From: Hymenobacter sp. YIM 151500-1
Lineage (GTDB): Bacteria; Bacteroidota; Bacteroidia; Cytophagales; Hymenobacteraceae
Length of the DNA: 64,000 bases
NCBI RefSeq assembly: GCF_025979885.1
Contig: NZ_CP110139.1
Location: forward strand, 3,177,501 to 3,241,500
Direction of reading: 5' to 3'
Every line of letters starts with the position of its first letter. The first letter of the stretch is position 1. This document shows, in pieces, positions 32,159 to 39,425 of the stretch. A program made the position numbers and the translations under genes. The notes below the pieces were generated by a model that saw nothing but the letters and a program-made list of their open reading frames with translations, was not told the origin of the DNA and did not search any database.

Positions 32159-34476
32159 GCCTGCTGCTGACTGCCCCCGCCGCCGTTTCGGAAGCTGCTC
32201 CGCTGCTGCGCACCCTGCACCGGGCGTGGCTGGGGCGGCGGGCTGTGGCTTTGCTGCTGCCGGCCCTGGCCGCGCTGGCCTTATTGTTGGCCCTGGGCAC
32301 CGGCTGGCCTCTGCTCCGCGGACCGGTAGCCGGGGCCACCGTGCTCTGGCTAGGCGTGGTGGGCTGGCAGTTGCGCCGTCTTTTGCGCGCGTCTCCCGCC
32401 GACCTCACCCGCCACCTCGACCGGCTCTATCCCGCCCTCGAAGACAGCGCCGGCCTACTGCTCCCGGCTCCGGTGGAGCCCAACCTGCTGGTGCAGCTTC
32501 AGCAGCAGCGGGTGCTGAGCCGCCTGCGGGAGCTGCGCGCTACCACCCGGCCGCTGCTGCCCGTGCCGTTGCGCGGGCCGCTGCTGCTCAGCGCGGCGCT
32601 ACTGGCGTTGGCTGCCGGGGCTTGGGGGCTGCGGCCTGCTGCCGGAGGGCCGGCAGGCCGGGCCGAGGAGAAGCCTGTGCAGCTGCGGTTTTCGGAAACG
32701 CCCGCCCTGCCGCCAGCCGCGCCGCGCATCCTGGCTACTCGCCTGCTGGTTACGCCGCCGGCTTACACTCGCCGGGCCGCGTTTTCGCCCGCTGAACCCT
32801 CGTTTCGTTGCCCTCAGGGCAGCCGGGTGCGCTGGACGGTGCAGGTAAGCCGCCCCACCACCGCGGCGCCGGTACTGGAGCTGGGCGGGCGCCGGGTGTT
32901 GCTGCGCGCCACGGGGCAGGGCCCCAGCCGAGAGTTTGCGGCGGAGGCAACGCTGACGGCCTCGGCCCTGTACCGGGTGCGCCTGGGCGGGCAGGTTTCC
33001 GAGGAATACGCCATCGAGGTGCAGCCCGACCACGCGCCCACCGTGCAGATTATCAGCCCCAAAGCCTACACCTTGGCCGAGTTTGGCCGCCCGCCCCAGG
33101 TGGCGGTGCAGGTGCGCCTGCGCGACGACTACGGCCTGAGCCGGGCCCGGCTGGTGGCTACCGTGGCCCAGGGCCAGGGCGAAGCCGTGAAGTTCCGGGA
33201 AGTAGTTACCGACCTGAGCGCGCCGCTCAGCGGCCAGCCCGCCACGGCCAGCCTGCGGCACGTGCTGCGCCTGCCCAATCTGGGCCTCACCTACGGCGAC
33301 GAGGTGTACTTCTACGTGCAGGCCTGGGACAACCGCCGCCAGCTCACCCGCTCCGACACTTACCTGGTGCAGTGGGAAGACACCACCGTGCAGGAAAGCG
33401 CCCTGGATGCGTCCCTGGGCGTGAATACCACCCCGGCCTACTTCCGCAGCCAGCGGCAGATTATCATCGACACCGAAAAGCTCCTGACCGAACAGCCCCG
33501 CCTCGACCAGGCCACGCTGCTGGACCGCTCCAACAGCATCGGCTTCGACCAAAAGGTGCTGCGCCTGCGCTACGGCAAGTTTTTGGGTGAAGAGTTTGAG
33601 GAAAGCATTGGGGCGGCTACCCGTCCGCCCGTGGCCGAAGCTCCCGCCGACGAGGACGCCGGCCTGGGCTCCGTGGTAGCCGAAGACCATACCGCCGCCA
33701 CCGACCACGACGAGCACCACGGCCACGACCACCCACCCGGCCAGCACCCCGCCGACGACCACGGCCACGCACACACCCCGCCGCCAGCCGACGCACCGCC
33801 CGGCGCTGCCGCTGCCGCCGAGCTGATGGAGCCCTACATCCACCGCCACGACGACTCCGAAACCGCCGATTTTCTGGAGCCCGCCGTGAAAGCCAAGCTG
33901 CGGGCCGTGCTCAGCGAAATGTGGGAAGCCGAGCTGCGCCTGCGCACCGGCCGCCCCCGCGAGGCCCTGCCTTACGAGTACCGCGCCCTGCGCCTGCTCA
34001 AGCAGGTGCAGCAGCAAACCCGTGCCTACGTCAAAAAAGCCGGCTTCACGCCCCCGCCCATGCCCGAAGCCACCACCCGCCTCACCGGCGACCTGGCCGG
34101 GGCTGCCGCCCCGCGCCGCCAGGCTACCACCAGCGCCCCACCCCAGCAGCCCACCGTGCGGGCCGCCCTGCGGGCCCTTCAGCAGCTCCGCTCCGGCCAG
34201 CCAGCCCCCACCGGCACGGCCGCCACGCTCGACCAGGCCGGGCAGGAGCTGGCCCGCGCGGCCCTGCAAAAGCCGGGCGCCTACCTGACCGCCTTGCGCG
34301 AGCTGCGCCGCCTCAGCAGCGCCTTACGCGCCGGTACTCCGCCCCCTTTGGCCGCGGTACCCATAGTAGAACGCGCCCTCACCGACCTTCTACCTCCACC
34401 CCGCTCTGCTCCATCTCGCCCGCCCGCTGCTCCCACTCGCCTCGCCCAGCGTTATTTTCAGGAGCTAAGTCAATGA
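32155..34476 (+). CDS. DUF4175-family membrane protein with His-rich linker
   Basis: Start ATG at 32155 overlapping the BatA-like stop. Two N-terminal spans (LLLPALAALALLLALG and LLLSAALLALAAGAWGL), then a long periplasmic region with Ig-like and coiled parts of the DUF4175 type: PPAYTRRAAFSPAEPSF, VQPDHAPTVQIISP, RLRDDYGLSRARLVATV, GDEVYFYVQAWDNRR, LLDRSNSIGFDQKVLRLRYGK. Around residues 520-550 there is a His/Asp-rich stretch (DHDEHHGHDHPPGQH) that could bind metal. C-terminal helices (EYRALRLLKQVQQQTRAYVK) end the protein. Length 773 residues. A homologue is a regular part of MoxR/DUF58/BatA clusters. Confidence 0.78.
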   Translation: MSLLLTAPAAVSEAAPLLRTLHRAWLGRRAVALLLPALAALALLLALGTGWPLLRGPVAGATVLWLGVVGWQLRRLLRASPADLTRHLDRLYPALEDSAGLLLPAPVEPNLLVQLQQQRVLSRLRELRATTRPLLPVPLRGPLLLSAALLALAAGAWGLRPAAGGPAGRAEEKPVQLRFSETPALPPAAPRILATRLLVTPPAYTRRAAFSPAEPSFRCPQGSRVRWTVQVSRPTTAAPVLELGGRRVLLRATGQGPSREFAAEATLTASALYRVRLGGQVSEEYAIEVQPDHAPTVQIISPKAYTLAEFGRPPQVAVQVRLRDDYGLSRARLVATVAQGQGEAVKFREVVTDLSAPLSGQPATASLRHVLRLPNLGLTYGDEVYFYVQAWDNRRQLTRSDTYLVQWEDTTVQESALDASLGVNTTPAYFRSQRQIIIDTEKLLTEQPRLDQATLLDRSNSIGFDQKVLRLRYGKFLGEEFEESIGAATRPPVAEAPADEDAGLGSVVAEDHTAATDHDEHHGHDHPPGQHPADDHGHAHTPPPADAPPGAAAAAELMEPYIHRHDDSETADFLEPAVKAKLRAVLSEMWEAELRLRTGRPREALPYEYRALRLLKQVQQQTRAYVKKAGFTPPPMPEATTRLTGDLAGAAAPRRQATTSAPPQQPTVRAALRALQQLRSGQPAPTGTAATLDQAGQELARAALQKPGAYLTALRELRRLSSALRAGTPPPLAAVPIVERALTDLLPPPRSAPSRPPAAPTRLAQRYFQELSQ

Positions 34477-34559
34477 TGAATTCTGCTTAGAACCGGAAAA
34501 ACCTCAAAGCGGCAAGTAGCATATCTTGCTTGTAACCAGATAACTAACACCTTTGCGGC

Positions 34560-34745
34560 TATTATAGAAAGTCGCTAGAACGTCCTGCTGAGCCTGCCGA
34601 AGCATCTCGCGTACTGACGTTGCAATGGTATTGTCATGCTGAGCCCCGCGAAGCATCTCTTTCGCTTCGGTGCAGTGCTATCCAGACGAAGCGGGAGAGA
34701 TGCTTCGACTTCGCCTCCGGCTGCGCGGACGCCAGATGAAGCATG
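34560..34745. repeat. Dispersed repeat cluster of 'gctgagc...gaagcatctc' type
   Basis: Two or more copies of the Hymenobacter-style words CGTCCTGCTGAGCCTGCCGA and AGCATCTCGCGTACTGA with TCATGCTGAGCCCCGCGA and GCATCTC, ending GCGGACGCCAGATGAAGCAT. The span 34,477-34,559 has no supported feature. The family also occurs at 60,750-60,925. Confidence 0.6.
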
Positions 34746-34796
34746 ACCATTCTCTTGTCACCTGTCACCATTTACCTCATCATCCCTTCACCTCAA

Positions 34797-36617
34797 ATGC
34801 CCGCCACTTTTCCTTTTTATCTGCTGCTGGCCTTGGCTGTGGTGCTGGGCGGCGGGCTGGCGGTGGCGGCGTGGCGGCGCCCCAACCGCCGATGGCGGGC
34901 GGCGCGGCTGGCAGCCGGGCTGGCAGCTGTGGGCGGCCTGTGGCTGCTGGCATTTCCGCCAGCCCGAACGGCACCCGCGCCCGTCGCCACCGATGCTATT
35001 CTGCTCACGCCTGGCTACCAACCCGATACGCTGCGCCACCTGCTGGCCCGCCTGGGCGCGGGTACACCGCTGTGGCGCTACGGGGCTGAGCCTGGAACTG
35101 CGGCTCCCGACACGCCCACGCTGAGCAACCTCCCGGTGCTACGTCACCTGCTGCCCCAGCTGCGGCGGCTGCACGTGCTGGGCCAGGGCCTGCCCGCCGC
35201 CGACGTGCCTCTGCTGCCTGCCGCGCAGCTGGTAGTTCACCAGCCCCGGCCCCGGGTGGGGTTCCGTTCGGCGGCCTGGGCCCGGCAGCCGGAGCTGGGC
35301 CAGAGCTGGGCTGTGGAAGGCTTTTTCGAGCAGCCGCCAGCCCGCAACGAGCCCGTATGGATCAGCCTGCACGCGGCTGGTGCCGCCCGTGACTCGGTGC
35401 GGCTGCCAGCTGGCCAGGGGGCCTTCCGGGTGCGCTACACGCCCAAAACGGTTGGGCGGGCCGTGTACACGCTGGTGGCCCGGCAGGCTGGGCAGCGGGT
35501 GGCAGCCGAGCCCGTACCGCTGGACGTCCAGGCCGCCCGGCCGCTGCGGGTGCTGCTGCTGGCCGTGGCGCCTTCGTTCGAGGTGCGCTTTCTGAAAAAC
35601 CACTTAGCCGCCCACCAGCATCAGGTGGCAGTGCGTACCGGGCTCAGCCGTGGCCTCACCCAAACGGAGTTTCTGAACCTGCCCTCCCGCCCAGCCTTGG
35701 GCCGCCTTACCCCGGCCCTGCTGCGGAGCTTCGATGTGGTGCTCACCGACCCCGGCACCTTGGCCGGCTTGTCGGCAGCCGAGGCGGCTGGTGTGCACCA
35801 GGCCGTGCGCCGGGGCAGCTTGGGGCTGCTGTTGCTCACCGAGGCCACCGCGCCCCTACCCGCTCAGCTACCCGGCCGGGCGGCGTTTCGGGTGCAGGGC
35901 CGCTCTGGGGCCGCGGCGACGGTTGCCCACCGCCTTACCTGGCCCGATGCTCCGGCCCGCCTCACGGCGCTGGCCCCAGCCACGCTGGCTCCGGGCCCAG
36001 CCTTGCGCCCGGTGATACTCGACGCTGACCAGCACCCCGTGGCCGCCACTCAGCGTGTGGGCCTGGGCCAGGTGCTGCTCACTACCGCCACCGAAACCTA
36101 CACCTGGCTGCTGCAAGGTGCCCCCACCGCCTACGACACCTACTGGAGCCGCCTGCTGACGGCCGTAGCCCCACCGCCTGCTACTACTGGCCTTCAGCTA
36201 ACTCCGCTCAACAATTGGCCCCGTCCCCATGCGCCGCTGCTGCTCCAAACCACCAACGCGCCGCGCACCCCACTGGCCCTGAGCCCTCCGGTCGGCGCGT
36301 CCGTGCGTCTCGCCCTGCGCCAGGACGAAGCCGTACCAGAGTGGGCCACCGCCACCTTCTGGCCGGCCGTTTCCGGCTGGCACGAAGTCCGCCTTGGCAC
36401 AAGCAGCCAGTGGTTTTACGTGTTCGGGGAAGCCGACTGGCGCGGCCCCGAGCAGCAGGCCCGCTCCGCGGCAGCCAGGGGCTGGCAATCTGTTGCGCCT
36501 CCCTCAACTCCTACTGCCGCCGTCGTGCCCCCAGCGCGCACATACTGGCCCCGCTGGGTGGGTTTCTTAGTGTTTCTGGCGGCCGCGGGCTTGCTGTGGC
36601 TGGAGGAAAAACTGTAG
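34797..36617 (+). CDS. Membrane protein with GATase1-like core, BatA cluster
   Basis: ATG at 34797 (MPATFPFYLLLALAVVLGGG); an upstream ATG at 34743 lies in repeat-derived DNA. N-terminal pair of membrane spans, then beta-rich periplasmic segments, then an alpha/beta unit resembling a class I glutamine-amidotransferase-like core without its catalytic Cys (RVLLLAVAPSFEVRFLKNHL, FDVVLTDPGTLAGL, GSLGLLLLTEATAPL). A final span (YWPRWVGFLVFLAAAGLLWL) precedes EEKL. This is the last gene of the MoxR cluster. Its TAG stop is supplied by a dispersed repeat. Confidence 0.68.
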   Translation: MPATFPFYLLLALAVVLGGGLAVAAWRRPNRRWRAARLAAGLAAVGGLWLLAFPPARTAPAPVATDAILLTPGYQPDTLRHLLARLGAGTPLWRYGAEPGTAAPDTPTLSNLPVLRHLLPQLRRLHVLGQGLPAADVPLLPAAQLVVHQPRPRVGFRSAAWARQPELGQSWAVEGFFEQPPARNEPVWISLHAAGAARDSVRLPAGQGAFRVRYTPKTVGRAVYTLVARQAGQRVAAEPVPLDVQAARPLRVLLLAVAPSFEVRFLKNHLAAHQHQVAVRTGLSRGLTQTEFLNLPSRPALGRLTPALLRSFDVVLTDPGTLAGLSAAEAAGVHQAVRRGSLGLLLLTEATAPLPAQLPGRAAFRVQGRSGAAATVAHRLTWPDAPARLTALAPATLAPGPALRPVILDADQHPVAATQRVGLGQVLLTTATETYTWLLQGAPTAYDTYWSRLLTAVAPPPATTGLQLTPLNNWPRPHAPLLLQTTNAPRTPLALSPPVGASVRLALRQDEAVPEWATATFWPAVSGWHEVRLGTSSQWFYVFGEADWRGPEQQARSAAARGWQSVAPPSTPTAAVVPPARTYWPRWVGFLVFLAAAGLLWLEEKL

Positions 36618-36636
36618 GGGCGCGTCGCACGCGCCC
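36614..36636. repeat. Second copy of the GTAGGGGCGCG repeat end
   Basis: Identical 23-base copy of the mcrC-end repeat at 17200. It begins in the last codon and its TAG is the stop of the upstream gene (36615-36617). No right-hand partner end was found here. Confidence 0.75.
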
Positions 36637-36645
36637 GCCCTCCTG

Positions 36646-36770
36646 AACGACCAGCAGAATGTAACGCGAAGTTGTACTTCGCGAGGCGTTAGAACGAGGC
36701 CGTTGGGGGTTAACCTGATGGTGCTTACGCCTCGCGAAGTACAACTTCGCGTTACATTCTGCTGGTCGTT
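36646..36770. repeat. MITE-like element with 44-bp perfect inverted repeats
   Basis: Left arm 36646-36689 and right arm 36727-36770 are exact reverse complements, around a 37-base loop (AGAACGAGGCCGTTGGGG...). Inside each arm the word CGAAGTTGTACTTCG is itself palindromic. A shorter relative with the same loop words lies at 43877-43959. Confidence 0.85.
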
Positions 36771-36830
36771 TAACAAGCTGCGGCAAGTAGAACCTTACCA
36801 GCCTTTTTCTCGGTAACTTTCCTTGCTGAC

Positions 36831-36872
36831 AAAAAAGCAGCCCGGACTCCGCTGAGCAGAATCCGGGCTGGG
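36831..36872 (-). terminator. Terminator of the Thr-rich lipoprotein gene
   Basis: Arms CAGCCCGGA and TCCGGGCTG; on the minus strand the stem is followed by a run of T. It lies about 30 bases after the stop. Confidence 0.75.
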
Positions 36873-36903
36873 AAGCAGCAGGCCGGCCAGAGCCGGTGCG
36901 CAA

Positions 36904-37164
36904 TTACTTTTGCTCGGTCGTGGTAGTGGTGGTCGACGAAGCTTCGGTGGTGGTAGTACCATCGGCGGGAGCAGCAGTAGCGGCAGCAGCCGGGTCGGTG
37001 GTAGCGGGAGCAGCCGTGGCGGCCGAGTCAGTCGTCGTGGCAGTGGCGTCTACGGCGGTGGTTTCGGTCGTGGTGGTGGTTTCTTCAGCCTTCTTGGTTT
37101 CGCAGGAAGCGAGGCCAGCAGCGAATACCAGAGCCAGAGCAGATACCTTCAGCAGGTTTTTCAT
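36904..37164 (-). CDS. Small Thr-rich lipoprotein
   Basis: 86 residues from the ATG at 37164 (MKNLLKVSALALVFAAGLASC). The lipobox LASC places Cys21 as the lipidated residue. The mature part is almost pure Thr/Ala/Glu low complexity (TTTTTETTAVDATATTTDSA, PAATTDPAAAATAAPADG) and likely an unstructured cell-envelope tail. No specific function can be given. It is divergent from the sigma factor gene, sharing a 134-base promoter region. Confidence 0.7.
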   Translation of the reverse strand: MKNLLKVSALALVFAAGLASCETKKAEETTTTTETTAVDATATTTDSAATAAPATTDPAAAATAAPADGTTTTEASSTTTTTTEQK

Positions 37165-37298
37165 TTTGGTAGTAGGTTTGAAAATTGTAGTCCAAAAAAC
37201 GCCTTTCATACCCGCCATGGCGAATGGTAACCCAACCATAGAAATTATTTCTTCGCCGGGTTACCCCGCCGGGCACCACGTATTAATCAGCAAAGCGA

Positions 37299-37880
37299 AT
37301 GGGTAAGGGACAACCTTCCTACACCGACGAGGAGTTTGTGGCGGCCATCCGTCGCGGCGACGACCGGGCGCTGGCGCAGCTCTACCGGCTGCACTTCCCG
37401 ATGATTTCGCACTACGTGCTGCAAAACAGCGGCACCGACGACGAAGCCAAGGATGTGTATCAGGAGGGCGTCATGGTGTTTTATGAGAAGGTTCGCGACG
37501 GCTCCCTGGAGCTAAGCTGCCAGATCAAAACCTACCTCTACGCCGTGTGTCGCCGCCTGTGGCTGAAGCGCCTGACTGAGAAAACCCGCTTCGGCGGGCG
37601 CCTCGACGACCACGAGCCCTACCTCGAAACCGGCGCCGAAGCCGACCTGGAGGAGGCCGAGGAGCGCAACCGCCGGATGGGGACCATGGCGCAAGCCCTG
37701 GACCGCCTGGGAGAGCCTTGCCGCTCGCTATTGGAAGGATTTTACCTGCTCGACAAGTCGATGCAGCAGCTTACGGCCGAGTTTGGCTACACCAACGCCG
37801 ACAATGCCAAGAACCAAAAGTATAAATGCCTTGTCCGGCTAAAGAAGCTGTTCTTCAGCCAGTATCAAGAGCTAATGTAG
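37299..37880 (+). CDS. ECF-type RNA polymerase sigma factor
   Basis: Sigma-70 family, extracytoplasmic-function type, 193 residues. Region 2: DDRALAQLYRLHFPMISHYV, DEAKDVYQEGVMVFYEKVRDG. Region 4: LDRLGEPCRSLLEGFYLLDKSMQQLTAEFGY, then NAKNQKYKCLVRLKKLF, in the place of the recognition helix. Its neighbour at 37985 has a cytoplasmic N-terminus suited to hold a sigma factor and a periplasmic protease domain, so the two probably form a membrane-signalled pair. A short-tandem-repeat hairpin lies between them. Confidence 0.88.
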   Translation: MGKGQPSYTDEEFVAAIRRGDDRALAQLYRLHFPMISHYVLQNSGTDDEAKDVYQEGVMVFYEKVRDGSLELSCQIKTYLYAVCRRLWLKRLTEKTRFGGRLDDHEPYLETGAEADLEEAEERNRRMGTMAQALDRLGEPCRSLLEGFYLLDKSMQQLTAEFGYTNADNAKNQKYKCLVRLKKLFFSQYQELM

Positions 37881-37883
37881 ATA

Positions 37884-37980
37884 TGAGACAGTGAGAGGTG
37901 AGAAGTGAGATGATGTTCAGGCGGCGCAGTCGTCAGCACAAAAGTCTCACTTCTCATGTCTTACTTCTCACTTCTAAATA
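37884..37980. repeat. Intergenic hairpin of GTGAGA-type tandem heptads
   Basis: The left arm (GAGACAGTGAGAGGTGAGAA at about 37,886) and the right arm (TCTCACTTCTCATGTCTTAC, then TTCTCACTTCT) are inexact inverse complements made of ~7-base units. It fills the spacer between the sigma factor and the protease gene. Related hairpins are at 42,903 and 58,362. Confidence 0.7.
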
Positions 37981-37984
37981 AGAG

Positions 37985-39163
37985 ATGAAAACGGAAGCCG
38001 ACTACTACGCTTTATTTGACGCCTACCGCGCTGGTGAGTTGGCCGCGGCCGACCGCGCCAGCCTGGAGCAGCGCCTGGCCGCCGACCCCGAGCTGGCCCG
38101 GCGCCTGCGCGAGTACGAGGAGCTGACGGGCACGCTCACCGCCTACGGCCAGCGCCTCAGCCTGCGCCGTAAGCTGCGCGCCATCCAGGCCGATATGGAC
38201 GCCGAGGAAGCCGTACGCCTCGCGTCGCCGGCCGCTGATGCTCCGGCCGCGCCCTTTGCTACGGGCCAGGCCCCGCCGCCGCTGCTGCGCATTTCGCGCA
38301 CTGAGCAGAAGCTGCGCGCCTTCTGGAACGGGCACCGCGCCACCATGATGGTAGCCGCCTCGGTGGCCATTATGGCCGTGTTTGCTACCCTACTGGGCCT
38401 GGAGTGGTGGCGGGCTTCGCAGAAGCCTTCTCTGTACGGTTACACCGTGCTGCGGCGCGAGGTGGAGCGCATCAAGCGCACCCAGCGGTCCATGAACCGG
38501 GCCCTGAACCAGATAGATGCCGCCCAACCCGACCGCGCCAACCCCGGCAAGTTCAGCGGCACGGGCTTCGCTCTCACCGCCGATGGCTACTTGGTCACCA
38601 GCTACCACGTCATTCAGGGTGCCGACTCGCTGCTGATTGAGGGCCGCGACCAGCAGCGGTTCCGGGCCGAGCCGGTGTTTACTGATGTGGCGCATGACCT
38701 GGCCATTCTGCAAATCAAAGACAAAAGCTTCAAGGGTTTTGGCCGCCTGCCGTATTCGTTTAAGCGGGGGCAGTCGGACCTGGGCGAGCGGGTGTACACG
38801 CTGGGCTATCCGCGCGAGGACTTGGTGTTTAACGATGGCTCCTTGAGTGCCCGCTCGGGCTTCGAGGGCGACACGGGCTTCTACCAGATCAGCATTCCGG
38901 TGAACCCCGGCAACTCGGGCGGGCCTTTGCTCGATGACCGGGGCAACCTGATTGGCGTTATCAGCGGCCGGCAGATGGACGTGCAGAGCGCGGCCTTCGC
39001 CACCAAGTCGTCGTACCTGATGCGGCTGGTGGATTCGCTGAGCGCCACCGGGGCTGGCCAGTCGTACAACCTGCCCCGCGGCAACCAGCTGGCGGGCACT
39101 TCTCGTCCCCAGCAGATCCGCAAGCTCCAGGATTATGTGTTTGTGGTGAAAGTCTTTGAATAA
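37985..39163 (+). CDS. Membrane-tethered trypsin-like protease with anti-sigma-like N-terminus
   Basis: Residues 1-110 are helical and charged (YYALFDAYRAGELAAADRAS, QRLAADPELARRLREYEEL), like the cytoplasmic part of anti-sigma factors. One span at ~121-142 (MVAASVAIMAVFATLLGLEWW) leads to a periplasmic S1C/HtrA-type protease: His208 (TSYHVIQGAD), Asp238 (DVAHDLAILQI), Ser311 (NPGNSGGPLL). No PDZ domain. About 392 residues. Directly downstream of an ECF sigma gene, it looks like an anti-sigma factor and protease in one chain. That regulatory role is inference. Confidence 0.82.
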   Translation: MKTEADYYALFDAYRAGELAAADRASLEQRLAADPELARRLREYEELTGTLTAYGQRLSLRRKLRAIQADMDAEEAVRLASPAADAPAAPFATGQAPPPLLRISRTEQKLRAFWNGHRATMMVAASVAIMAVFATLLGLEWWRASQKPSLYGYTVLRREVERIKRTQRSMNRALNQIDAAQPDRANPGKFSGTGFALTADGYLVTSYHVIQGADSLLIEGRDQQRFRAEPVFTDVAHDLAILQIKDKSFKGFGRLPYSFKRGQSDLGERVYTLGYPREDLVFNDGSLSARSGFEGDTGFYQISIPVNPGNSGGPLLDDRGNLIGVISGRQMDVQSAAFATKSSYLMRLVDSLSATGAGQSYNLPRGNQLAGTSRPQQIRKLQDYVFVVKVFE

Positions 39164-39187
39164 GCCAACCCCTTGATAGTCATGCGG

Positions 39188-39221
39188 AAGCCCAACTCAG
39201 CTGCTGAGTTGGGCTTTTTTG
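39188..39221 (+). terminator. Rho-independent terminator
   Basis: AAGCCCAACTCAG pairs with CTGAGTTGGGCTT around a CTG loop, followed by T6. It ends the sigma/protease operon. From here to 39,425 is an AT-rich leader with no boxes I could call. Confidence 0.82.
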
Positions 39222-39425
39222 TTTGGCCTTCGCAATGAAAGATAGCCGACACAAAATTTTATTAGGCAGTATTTCAAGAAAACTATAGTGCTGATGCAAG
39301 ATTAAACCGCAACACTTGTATTTTATCTAGATATTTTTTGAACTCTGTGTTGCATATCAATAGCGTAACTCATTCCTTACAAGCTGCTTACCCGTTCTTT
39401 CTTCCTCCTTTCCAACCAATTGCCT

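Noticed and set aside
32599..34269. Minus-strand 556-codon frame opposite the DUF4175 gene
   Set aside because: Low-complexity Gly/Val translation, no start context, no family; a shadow.
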